Part shown: positions 1 to 5,537 of the stretch, in pieces
Layout: the number at the start of each line of letters is the position of its first letter
How positions within the stretch are numbered: position 1 is the first letter of the stretch
From: UBA1715 sp964346725
GTDB lineage: Bacteria > Bacteroidota > Bacteroidia > Bacteroidales > UBA1715
Direction: 5' to 3'
Length of the DNA: 5,544 nt
NCBI GenBank assembly: GCA_964346725.1
Contig: CAYFVM010000048.1
Coordinates: 1 to 5,544 of the forward strand
Notes under the pieces: generated by a model
The model's input: the letters and a program-made list of their open reading frames with translations, nothing else
What the model was told of the DNA's origin: nothing
Database searches by the model: none
Made by a program: the position numbers and the translations under genes

Positions 1-302
1 GTCCGGGGACTTTCCCGTATGGGTATTATTATGACAATCGACTTGACCCTAACACGAAAGTACTTCTCTATAACCAAAGGAATTCCGACACGTACCCGGC
101 ATATCATCGTTTAGATATTTCCCTGTGTTACAACGGCAAACCCCATAAACATATAGAGCAAAGTTTTTCTCTTGGCTTGTATAATGTGTACAATCGTAAA
201 AATGTATTGTATTATAGTTTTGATCTAACTTCAAACTATATCAATGTGTACTATTTTGGTGGACTTATTCCAAATATTACTTACAAAATAGCATTTAAAT
301 AA
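1..302 (+). CDS. TonB-dependent outer-membrane receptor, C-terminal fragment
   Basis: This is an open reading frame entering from the left edge, read in the frame starting at base 3 and ending at TAA 300-302; about 99 residues are present. It contains YHRLDISLCYNG, then SFSLGLYNVYNRKNVLYY, and ends GGLIPNITYKIAFK. That is the typical last-strands pattern of Bacteroidota TonB-dependent receptors: an R-x-D-[IL]-S strand, a 'lGlYNvyNrkN' turn, a 'GliPsitYkf.F' closing strand and an aromatic residue in the final strand that helps outer-membrane insertion. Such proteins form 22-strand beta barrels that import ligands using TonB-ExbBD energy. The plug domain and most of the barrel lie outside the window, so the ligand cannot be inferred. 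There is no SusD-like partner immediately downstream, which argues mildly against a SusC/D glycan pair. Family call is firm; substrate unknown. Confidence 0.85.
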   Translation, partial: PGTFPYGYYYDNRLDPNTKVLLYNQRNSDTYPAYHRLDISLCYNGKPHKHIEQSFSLGLYNVYNRKNVLYYSFDLTSNYINVYYFGGLIPNITYKIAFK

Positions 303-361
303 AAGCACTTAGACTTGTTCGTATAATTTCTTATTTGCAAGTAGCACAAAGCATTTTTTAC

Positions 362-369
362 TATTTTTG
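362..369 (+). promoter_or_regulatory. Bacteroidota-type -7 promoter element for the four-gene operon
   Basis: TATTTTTG matches the Bacteroidota -7 consensus TAnnTTTG exactly. It lies 15 nt upstream of the ATG at 385. A TTTG at 334-337 could be the -33 element, but its spacing of 24 nt is longer than usual, so that half is weak. Transcription would begin only about 10 nt before the ATG, giving a very short leader without a Shine-Dalgarno sequence. The element overlaps an in-frame TTG at 367, which makes that codon unlikely to be the translation start. Confidence 0.5.
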
Positions 370-384
370 TACAAAACTTTTGCT

Positions 385-1113
385 ATGAAAACTTCATTGT
401 CCCAAATTCAAAAAAGTCTCAACGAGCTTGCTTCTACTCTTGACAAATGTGCCGAAAACAAAGAATTTACTGCCATTGAGCGCGATATTTTGTTGGCAAA
501 AACGCGACAAGTATATGAAGGAATACTTTCAATGGAAGTTACACAGGCTGCTCCCGTTGTAGAAGAACCACAACCTGTTGCGGTACAAGAACCTGCAAAG
601 GTGGTTGAAGTTGCTCCTGAACCAATAGCAGAAGTGAAACAAGAACCTGTCGTTGAACAGAAACCGGAGCCGGTAATTGAAGCAAAACCGGAACCGATAG
701 CAGAGCCAGAACAAGCTGCAAAAGAAGAACTTACATTCATTATAGAAGAACCAACAGCTCACGAAGTGTCTGAACCGGAGAAACCGGTAGAGCAAGCGGC
801 TGCGCCAGTCCAAAAGGCGGAAGAGCCAAAACAAGACGCTCCCGTTTTCAATCAAGTGACTGACTTGGGAAGCAAATTGGCACAAAAACCAATCAAAGAC
901 ATTTATAGCGCGCTTACCATAAACGAACGCTATCTGTATCGTTCTCAGTTGTTTAACAACAACCAAGACTTTTTCATGAAAAGCATCAATACCCTCAACG
1001 AAAGCAAAGATTTCAATACCGCTCTCGGATTTATCAAGAGCAATTTCTCTTGGGATTTTGAGAACAAAAACGTGCAAAACTTCATGTCTATCGTTGAACG
1101 TAGATTTATGTAA
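385..1113 (+). CDS. Conserved hypothetical protein with Pro/Glu/Val-rich linker
   Basis: I do not know a function for this 242-residue protein. Residues 1-50 are predicted mostly helical and amphipathic, with heptad-like SLSQIQKSLNELASTL. Residues 52-152 are a low-complexity linker rich in Pro, Glu, Val, Ala and Lys, with degenerate EP/KPEP-type repeats such as KPEPVIEA and KPEPIAEP. Residues 160-242 form a compact basic, aromatic C-terminal domain: KPIKDIYSALTINERYLYRSQLF, then FIKSNFSWDFEN and a terminal VERRFM. This C-terminal pattern ('I.IN.R.lf...LF....' ending in 'W...N..v..f...V.rRF') resembles a domain I have seen in uncharacterised Bacteroidota proteins. No signal peptide or membrane segment is visible, so it is probably cytoplasmic. 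The ATG at 385 is preferred over TTG 367, which lies inside the promoter. It is the first gene of the operon, 2 nt before rsmI. Confidence 0.85.
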   Translation: MKTSLSQIQKSLNELASTLDKCAENKEFTAIERDILLAKTRQVYEGILSMEVTQAAPVVEEPQPVAVQEPAKVVEVAPEPIAEVKQEPVVEQKPEPVIEAKPEPIAEPEQAAKEELTFIIEEPTAHEVSEPEKPVEQAAAPVQKAEEPKQDAPVFNQVTDLGSKLAQKPIKDIYSALTINERYLYRSQLFNNNQDFFMKSINTLNESKDFNTALGFIKSNFSWDFENKNVQNFMSIVERRFM

Positions 1114-1115
1114 CA

Positions 1116-1814
1116 ATGGGGAAACTAATCGTAGTGCCGACTCCTGTCGGAAATTTGCAAGATATGACATTTCGCGCCGTTGAAGTGCTCAAAAATGCCG
1201 ACCTCATTTTGGCCGAAGACACACGCACTTCGGGCAATTTGCTCAAACATTTTGAGATACAAACCAAAATGATTGCGCACCATAAATTCAACGAACATGC
1301 CACGCTCGACAGAACGCTCGACTTGATTCGCACCAATTCCACTACGGCACTCATTTCCGATGCAGGCACGCCGTCAATTTCTGACCCGGGCTATCTGATT
1401 ACAAAAAAATGCATTGAAAACGATATTGAAGTAGAATGTCTGCCGGGCGCTACGGCGTTTGTTCCGGCTCTCGTTATGAGTGGTTTCACCACCGACCGTT
1501 TTTGCTTTGAAGGATTTTTGCCTCACAAAAAAGGCCGTCAAACGCGTTTGCTCGGACTCAAAGACGAAACGCGTACCATCATTTTCTACGAATCGCCACA
1601 CCGCATTATTAAAACGCTTACGCAAATACAGGAATTTATAGGCGAACGAAACGTAGCCGCCGTGCGCGAAATTTCAAAGATTTATCAAGAAGTGGTGCGT
1701 GGACCTATTCCCACCGTTCTTGAGTATTTCAAAAAAAAACAACCCAAAGGAGAATTTGTACTATTGGTAGCCGGCAAGGACGATCCTATGGCAATCGACG
1801 ACGACGATGAATAA
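1116..1814 (+). CDS. rsmI: 16S rRNA (cytidine(1402)-2'-O)-methyltransferase RsmI
   Basis: RsmI uses S-adenosylmethionine to 2'-O-methylate C1402 of 16S rRNA in the decoding centre of the 30S subunit, acting with RsmH, which modifies the same base. The 232 residues show the full signature of the SAM-dependent tetrapyrrole methylase fold: VVPTPVGNLQD (6-16), the LAEDTRTSGNLL block (32-43), ALISDAGTPSISDPG (78-92), the LPGATAFVPALVMSG loop (109-123), FEGFLPHKKGRQTR (131-144) and FYESPHRI (157-164). The protein is shorter than E. coli RsmI (about 286 residues) because it stops near GEFVLLVAG (212-220) with a short acidic tail (IDDDDE) and lacks the extra C-terminal domain; the short form is common in Bacteroidota. 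The ATG is 2 nt after the upstream stop without a Shine-Dalgarno sequence, and the last 8 nt overlap the tatD-like gene. Translational coupling is likely. Confidence 0.96.
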   Translation: MGKLIVVPTPVGNLQDMTFRAVEVLKNADLILAEDTRTSGNLLKHFEIQTKMIAHHKFNEHATLDRTLDLIRTNSTTALISDAGTPSISDPGYLITKKCIENDIEVECLPGATAFVPALVMSGFTTDRFCFEGFLPHKKGRQTRLLGLKDETRTIIFYESPHRIIKTLTQIQEFIGERNVAAVREISKIYQEVVRGPIPTVLEYFKKKQPKGEFVLLVAGKDDPMAIDDDDE

Positions 1815-2580
1815 ATTCCTAATCAATACGCACTCTCATGTGTACGATGAGGCTTTTGACACCGACCGCGACGAAGTAATGCAACGCGCACGTGACCTCA
1901 ACGTTACCAAAATCATATTGCCCGACATTGACGCAAGTTCACGCGCACGCATGTTTGAAACCGTTGCACGCTATCCCGATATGTGTTTCCCCATGCTCGG
2001 CGTGCATCCAACGTCGGTGAACGAGCACTTTGAGACAGAGCTAGATTTGTTTTTCCAAGAATTGCCCAAGCACAACATTGTGGGCATTGGAGAAATTGGC
2101 TTTGATTTATATTGGGACAAAACATTTTTGGAACAACAAGAAGAAGTTTTTTCAAAGCAAATGGCGGTGGCGCTTGCGCGTAATTTGCCCGTGGTGCTTC
2201 ATGTACGCAAAGCATTTAACGAAACCTATCGGGCACTGCGCGCACTTCCGGCTACGGAATTCAAAGGCATTTTCCATTGTTTTTCGGGTTCAAAAGAAGA
2301 AGCTTTCAAAGCAATAGAGATGGGCTTTCACATTGGCATAGGCGGCGTGCTTACGTTCAAAACCTCGCACCTTGACGAAATAGTGCGAGCCATTCCGCGC
2401 GAACGCATTGTGCTTGAAACCGACGACCCCTACCTTTCGCCCGTTCCGCACCGGGGCAAACGCAACGAGCCGGGATATGTAGCGCTTGTTGCCGAAAAGC
2501 TTGCACTCGATTTGGGCATACGCAAAGAGGAAGTTGTAGACCTGACAACCGAAAACGCATCTCACCTTTTTTCACTGTAA
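1807..2580 (+). CDS. TatD family metal-dependent hydrolase
   Basis: This 257-residue TIM-barrel amidohydrolase-superfamily protein has the usual TatD length. Metal-site residues are all visible: H9 and H11 in NTHSH, E96 in GIGEIGFD, H132 in VVLHVRKAF, H157 in FHCFSGS and D206 in LETDDPYLSP. It also has the family GGVLTFK (179-185) and HRGKRNEP (215-222) segments. TatD proteins are cytoplasmic, magnesium-dependent 3'-5' exonucleases acting on DNA and RNA ends; some members have D-aminoacyl-tRNA deacylase activity, so the substrate here is not settled. A small oddity is N7 where family members usually have D ('DTHcH'). The paralogues TatD, YcfH and YjjV cannot be told apart here, so no symbol is given. 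It overlaps rsmI by 8 nt upstream and shares 1 nt (TAATG) with the glycosyltransferase start downstream. Confidence 0.94.
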   Translation: MNKFLINTHSHVYDEAFDTDRDEVMQRARDLNVTKIILPDIDASSRARMFETVARYPDMCFPMLGVHPTSVNEHFETELDLFFQELPKHNIVGIGEIGFDLYWDKTFLEQQEEVFSKQMAVALARNLPVVLHVRKAFNETYRALRALPATEFKGIFHCFSGSKEEAFKAIEMGFHIGIGGVLTFKTSHLDEIVRAIPRERIVLETDDPYLSPVPHRGKRNEPGYVALVAEKLALDLGIRKEEVVDLTTENASHLFSL

Positions 2581-3812
2581 TGGCAGCAATATTTGACACG
2601 TACTTTTCTCGATTTTGTGCGTTCGAACAGCGACTGCAGCAAGCCGTGAACCCCAACGTGGGTATTATAGTAACCATTCCCTGCTACAACGAACCAAACA
2701 TTTTTACCACACTTAATTCATTGTGCGCGTGCCAATTGCCACAGTGCACGATAGAAATTATTGTTGCCGTAAATTATAGCGAAACAGCATCTGACGAGGA
2801 GAAACAACGCGAACGGAAATCGTTTGAAGCCATATGCGAATATGCCGAAAAACAAAGCACAGCACACATACAACTATTGCCGATATTCGCACCCGACTTG
2901 CCCGCAAAATTTGCTGGCGTAGGCTTGGCTCGCAAAATTGCCATGGACGAGGCAGTGCACCGCTTTGCACAGACAGACAATCCCGAGGGCATCATTACCT
3001 CATGCGATGCCGATGTGCTGGTTGACGACAATTATTTTGTGGAGATAGAAAAATTCTACGCCACACACCCCGACTGTGCTGCCGCCAATTGTTATTTTGA
3101 GCATCCGCTTGAGGGCGAACTGCCGCAAAGCCAGTATAATGCCATTGCGCAATATGAGTTGTACCTGCGGTACTACGTGGAGCAACTCAAACAAATTGGG
3201 TTTCCGTATGCCTACCACACGGTAGGCTCGTGCTTCACACTTCGTGCAAGGACCTATTGCCGCCAAGGTGGCATGAACAAACGGCAAGCCGGCGAAGATT
3301 TCTATTTTTTGCAGAAACTATTCCTTTCCGAAAATTTCGGAGAAATCAATACCACGCGCGTTGTGCCTTCGTCGCGCACATCAGATAGAGTGCCTTTTGG
3401 CACCGGCACAATGATTTCGAAAATGACCGAAACACAGGCCGACTATCTCACATTTGGCAACGAAGGATTTGCGGTGCTACACCATTTTTTCCAAATCATT
3501 CCTCTTTTGCAAACAGCTGATGTGCAACGCGTTTTTGAAGGGTTGCACCCCACACTACAGGAGTTTCTGGGCTACGATGCGTTCAGCAGCAAAATTTGTG
3601 AAATACGACAAAATTCAACGACGGAAGAAAACTTCCGAAAACGCTTCTTTTTCTGGTTCAACGGGTTTATGATTTTCCGGTTTCTGAACTTTGCACATCA
3701 CGATACGTTGCAAAAAACCACGATAGCAGACACTGCGGCAAAGTTCATTGAGAGCAGTGAGACAAACGTGTTTGCCTTACTGAAAATGTACCGCACACGG
3801 CAACGTAGCTAG
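2580..3812 (+). CDS. Family 2 glycosyltransferase (GT-A fold)
   Basis: The 410-residue protein begins its GT-A domain with VGIIVTIPCYNEPN (27-40), the nucleotide-sugar-binding strand and loop. The metal-binding DXD motif follows as CDADVLVDDNY (142-152), and a likely catalytic GEDFYFLQK lies at 238-246. VGLARKIAMDEA (114-125) is a segment typical of one GT2 branch. After about residue 290 comes a helical C-terminal region with an aromatic patch, FFFWFNGFMIFRFLNF (356-371); it contains charged residues and is too polar for a confident transmembrane call, so the enzyme may be cytoplasmic or membrane-associated. GT2 enzymes move a sugar from a nucleotide or lipid donor onto an acceptor; donor and acceptor cannot be read from sequence. 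Its ATG overlaps the tatD-like stop by one base (TAATG), indicating coupled translation as last gene of the operon. No other glycan genes are nearby. Confidence 0.88.
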   Translation: MAAIFDTYFSRFCAFEQRLQQAVNPNVGIIVTIPCYNEPNIFTTLNSLCACQLPQCTIEIIVAVNYSETASDEEKQRERKSFEAICEYAEKQSTAHIQLLPIFAPDLPAKFAGVGLARKIAMDEAVHRFAQTDNPEGIITSCDADVLVDDNYFVEIEKFYATHPDCAAANCYFEHPLEGELPQSQYNAIAQYELYLRYYVEQLKQIGFPYAYHTVGSCFTLRARTYCRQGGMNKRQAGEDFYFLQKLFLSENFGEINTTRVVPSSRTSDRVPFGTGTMISKMTETQADYLTFGNEGFAVLHHFFQIIPLLQTADVQRVFEGLHPTLQEFLGYDAFSSKICEIRQNSTTEENFRKRFFFWFNGFMIFRFLNFAHHDTLQKTTIADTAAKFIESSETNVFALLKMYRTRQRS

Positions 3813-3819
3813 AAAAGAA

Positions 3820-3832
3820 TGCCCTACGGGCA
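3820..3832 (+). other. Short hairpin after the operon (weak terminator candidate)
   Basis: TGCCC-TAC-GGGCA forms a 5-bp stem with a 3-nt loop, 8 nt after the glycosyltransferase stop. It is followed by AATAAAATCC rather than a T-tract, so it fits poorly as an intrinsic terminator. It may only protect the 3' end of the transcript. Confidence 0.3.
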
Positions 3833-3880
3833 ATAAAATCCTAACCAATTAACCGTAAGACGTTCTACAGCATCAAAAAA

Positions 3881-3984
3881 GTACAGACGCCACACAACTG
3901 CCAGCTATAACGTAAGGGATATTAGTAAAATTTCTCTTTGAATAAAGACGTGCAACATGTATCCATATTGTGTGACGTCTCTAC
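3881..3984. repeat. REP-like imperfect inverted repeat between convergent genes
   Basis: The arms are GTACAGACGCCACACAA (3881-3897) and, reverse-complemented, GTAGAGACGTCACACAA (3968-3984); they agree at 15 of 17 positions with 70 nt between. A further AGACGT (3946-3951) can pair exactly with ACGTCT (3975-3980), giving an alternative inner hairpin with a 23-nt loop. A related motif, GTAAGACGTTCTAC (3855-3868, itself a near-palindrome), lies just outside. The arrangement, between the 3' ends of two convergent genes, is what is expected of repetitive extragenic palindromes or a small non-autonomous element. No transposase is nearby. Whether it recurs elsewhere in the genome cannot be seen here. 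Confidence 0.55.
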
Positions 3985-3990
3985 CAATTA

Positions 3991-4018
3991 ATAACCCATA
4001 ATTCATAACTCATAACTA
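3991..4018. repeat. Tandem 7-bp repeat, four copies
   Basis: Four flush 7-bp units, ATAACCC, ATAATTC, ATAACTC and ATAACTA, fill the space between the inverted repeat and the stop of the HD-domain gene at 4022. The consensus is ATAAYYC. It is AT-rich and noncoding; slippage is the simplest origin. Confidence 0.65.
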
Positions 4019-4021
4019 CCG

Positions 4022-4657
4022 TCACTCTTCGAGCAACTTGGTAGACATGCCATCGGCAGACTGAATAAGTTCGAGCAAGGGGCACTTTGCACCTGCCGAC
4101 GTATAGTTTGCTTTTGCTTCGGGGCTTTGGAATGGCAAATCCCATGCTTGCATATGCCAACGAATGGCTATAATCTCATCATCGGTCATTTGCAAACCCC
4201 ACTGCAAAAGGCGTATCACACTTTTTTCGCCATGGCCCAAAGGAAACTCGGTATAATCTACGCCATAGGCTTCGTACGATTCCCACTTGTTTTGCGCATC
4301 CTTGCGCCACTTTTGCTCAAGTTTGTAGATTTCTGCCTTGCAGGTATCGTGAAGCAATGTGGCGATAATGATGCTCTCCTTTGGCAATTTTTCTGCCAAC
4401 TCAGGCTTCAGAGAAATCATGGCCTCACGCAAAGCGCAGGCAACTTTGTACACGCTCATTGAATGTTGGAGCAAGCCTCCTTTACAATTGAGATGAAACT
4501 TGGTAGAAGCCGGAGCCTCATAAAAACCGAGTTCCTTCAAATGAGTGATAACGCTTTCTACTCCCGCGCGTTTGGTAGAGCGAAGCAATGCTTCGAATTC
4601 CTGTATGTGCGCATTTCCTGCTTCAAACATGTTTAATTGTGATTCTTGTGTAGCCAT
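4022..4657 (-). CDS. HD-domain metal-dependent phosphohydrolase
   Basis: This 211-residue protein carries a complete HD-superfamily metal site: H65 in GGLLQHSMSV (60-69), the H103-D104 pair in ATLLHDTCK (99-107), H142 in LGHGEKSV (140-147), H168 in IRWHMQ (165-170) and D202 in SADG (200-203). The extra central histidines resemble the HD domain of the 3'-5' exoribonuclease YhaM, but the N-terminal OB-fold domain of YhaM is absent and only about 50 residues precede the first histidine. HD proteins hydrolyse phosphate esters of nucleotides, nucleic acids or cyclic dinucleotides; the substrate here is unknown. No signal peptide is visible, so it is cytoplasmic. The ATG (MATQESQLNMFEAG) is the natural start and has no clear Shine-Dalgarno sequence. 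It converges with the glycosyltransferase operon and lies 97 nt downstream of the AT-rich gene on the same strand, from which it differs strongly in base composition. Confidence 0.88.
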   Translation of the reverse strand: MATQESQLNMFEAGNAHIQEFEALLRSTKRAGVESVITHLKELGFYEAPASTKFHLNCKGGLLQHSMSVYKVACALREAMISLKPELAEKLPKESIIIATLLHDTCKAEIYKLEQKWRKDAQNKWESYEAYGVDYTEFPLGHGEKSVIRLLQWGLQMTDDEIIAIRWHMQAWDLPFQSPEAKANYTSAGAKCPLLELIQSADGMSTKLLEE

Positions 4658-4730
4658 GGTGGTTTATTAATGTCGTGGGGTTAAAACTTCTCATTTTTTA
4701 GATATAGGGTAATGAGTCGATTCTCTGATT

Positions 4731-4756
4731 TGGTTAGACGGAAGGACTTGAACCTT
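4731..4756 (-). other. tRNA 3'-end-like fragment (possible att scar)
   Basis: On the minus strand, GGTTCAAGTCC (4754-4744) matches the universal T-arm pattern GGTTCRAnYCC; flanking bases extend the stem to AAGG/CCTT around the 7-nt loop TTCAAGT. It is followed by TCCGTCTAACCA-like sequence ending in CCA at 4731. A whole tRNA is not present: the sequence upstream is the end of a coding gene, the fifth T-stem pair is a T-C mismatch, and the tail is one base short of a canonical acceptor plus CCA. It could be a degraded duplicated tRNA 3' end left by integration, or chance. Confidence 0.35.
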
Positions 4757-5234
4757 AATAATCTTCCCTAAATGATATTACTTTGACTAAATCATTTTTT
4801 ATTAAAAATTGAATATATGATGCATTAGTTTTTGTAATTAAAACATCAACTTGATTACTCATAACATTTTTAAAATTATTAGGGAATTCTTTTTTTAAAT
4901 TTTTCGCATTGCTTCCCACACTTATGTCCATTCCTTTATAATTTACTTTAACATTAGAGCTATCTATTTCATTTAATGATATGATATTTTGTTCTGAAAC
5001 TTCAAAACTAATACCTTCAAAAAAATACAATGTAAATAGTTCTCCTGTAAATTCATTTGTGTCAACTTCTATCTTTTTTGGAGTTCCAAATTCCGATACA
5101 ATAGTTTCTTTATTTAATTGGTTGATTGTAGCCCCGTTTATCTTTAATTGATTTAAATCAAATGTTTTTTCATTATCCATTATACAATTAGAACTAAATA
5201 AAAGAATTGATAACGCAACAATATGTAATTTCAT
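4755..5234 (-). CDS. AT-rich secreted protein, possible lipoprotein, unknown function
   Basis: The 159-residue product starts with a short signal-peptide-like stretch, MKLHIVALSILLFSSNC. The cysteine at 17 could be lipidated, but N at -1 and S at -3 fit the lipobox poorly, so either a lipoprotein or an ordinary secreted protein is possible. The mature part appears built from two related halves: residues 31-91 (KINGATINQL, then VSEFGTPKKI, then a YFFEGISFEV strand pair) and 97-155 (VNYKGMDISV, then LKKEFPNNFKNV, then SYIQFLIKNDLVKVISF). The 'FGtPkki' turn recalls small SmpA-like envelope proteins, but I cannot assign a family. By hand count, 101 of 420 bases in 4801-5220 are G or C (24%), far below its neighbours, suggesting recent acquisition. 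An A-rich AAAAAAAGAAG precedes the ATG by 4 nt. A TAnnTTTG promoter element lies upstream, and a tRNA-like scar touches its stop codon. Confidence 0.75.
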   Translation of the reverse strand: MKLHIVALSILLFSSNCIMDNEKTFDLNQLKINGATINQLNKETIVSEFGTPKKIEVDTNEFTGELFTLYFFEGISFEVSEQNIISLNEIDSSNVKVNYKGMDISVGSNAKNLKKEFPNNFKNVMSNQVDVLITKTNASYIQFLIKNDLVKVISFREDY

Positions 5235-5332
5235 ATAACTTCTTTTTTTAATTAATCGTTAGAAGGGATTGTGTGAACAAATGTGATAGTTGTGCCTGTA
5301 CCTTCAATTTTTTGACTTACGTGAATTAGATT

Positions 5333-5340
5333 CAAATATA
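5333..5340 (-). promoter_or_regulatory. Bacteroidota-type -7 promoter element for the AT-rich gene
   Basis: Read on the minus strand, TATATTTG matches TAnnTTTG exactly. It lies about 98 nt upstream of the ATG at 5234, predicting a leader of roughly 90 nt. No good TTG-type -33 element is seen about 20 nt further upstream, so strength or factor dependence is uncertain. Confidence 0.45.
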
Positions 5341-5424
5341 TGATTTTTCTGCTTTGGCTAGAGAAAAGATCTTTGAATTTTGGAAAAAACGTAGAGCATT
5401 TCACCCCATTTTTGCGAACTTTCG

Positions 5425-5479
5425 TCTACTTTTGGTTTACTCTCCTTTTACTCACGGTTTACTCACCCTTTACTCACGT
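5425..5479. repeat. Tandem 11-bp direct repeats (four clear, one degenerate)
   Basis: Four flush units, TTTACTCTCCT (5436-5446), TTTACTCACGG (5447-5457), TTTACTCACCC (5458-5468) and TTTACTCACGT (5469-5479), share TTTACTC. A fifth, weaker unit TCTACTTTTGG (5425-5435) lies in phase to the left, matching TTTACTCACGG at 8 of 11 positions. An 11-bp period places each unit on nearly the same face of the helix, as in protein-binding arrays or iterons. A related unit in reverse orientation (GATGAGTAGAAC, 5495-5506) sits beyond the palindrome. Confidence 0.75.
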
Positions 5480-5494
5480 TCGCAAATTTGCGAA
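5479..5494. promoter_or_regulatory. 16-bp perfect palindrome (operator-like)
   Basis: TTCGCAAATTTGCGAA is an exact 16-bp palindrome abutting the last 11-bp unit. Its right half, TTTGCGAA, recurs as a direct copy at 5411-5418, left of the array, so the array is bracketed by TTTGCGAA. A dimeric DNA-binding protein site is the natural reading, but the protein is not in this window. Confidence 0.6.
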
Positions 5495-5519
5495 GATGAG
5501 TAGAACAAGGTACGACTTT

Positions 5520-5537
5520 GGTATAAGGGTGGTATAA
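5520..5537. repeat. GGTATAA direct repeat at 11-bp spacing
   Basis: GGTATAA occurs at 5520-5526 and 5531-5537, start-to-start distance 11 bp, the same period as the TTTACTC array about 40 bp to the left. The second copy runs into a possible ATG (5537-5539). The window ends 7 bp later, so further copies cannot be judged. Confidence 0.5.

Noticed and set aside
49..234. Small minus-strand frame opposite the receptor fragment
   Set aside because: The + strand clearly encodes TonB-dependent receptor C-terminal strands; the opposite frame has no supporting feature.
367..384. TTG at 367 as the start of the first operon gene
   Set aside because: The codon lies inside the TAnnTTTG promoter element and has no ribosome binding site; ATG 385 begins a normal MKTSLSQIQ N-terminus.
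529..1170. Long minus-strand open frame of 213 codons opposite the first operon gene and rsmI start
   Set aside because: It is the antisense of the repetitive Pro/Glu coding stretch, giving a Phe/Arg/Leu-rich product without domain features, and crosses two well-supported genes.
3820..3832. Strong intrinsic terminator after the glycosyltransferase gene
   Set aside because: The stem is only 5 bp and is not followed by a T-tract.
4127..4462. 111-codon + strand open frame opposite the HD gene
   Set aside because: It is a shadow of the HD-domain gene, whose six metal-site residues and start are convincing.
4731..4830. Complete tRNA gene on the minus strand
   Set aside because: Upstream of the T-arm there is coding sequence with no anticodon arm, D arm or 5' acceptor partner.
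5425..5479. CRISPR array
   Set aside because: Units are 11 bp and flush with no spacers, and no cas gene is visible.
5340..5537. 65-codon + strand open frame with a hydrophobic stretch
   Set aside because: It starts within the minus-strand promoter element and its hydrophobic run is just the translation of TTTACTC repeats; no ribosome binding site or family match.
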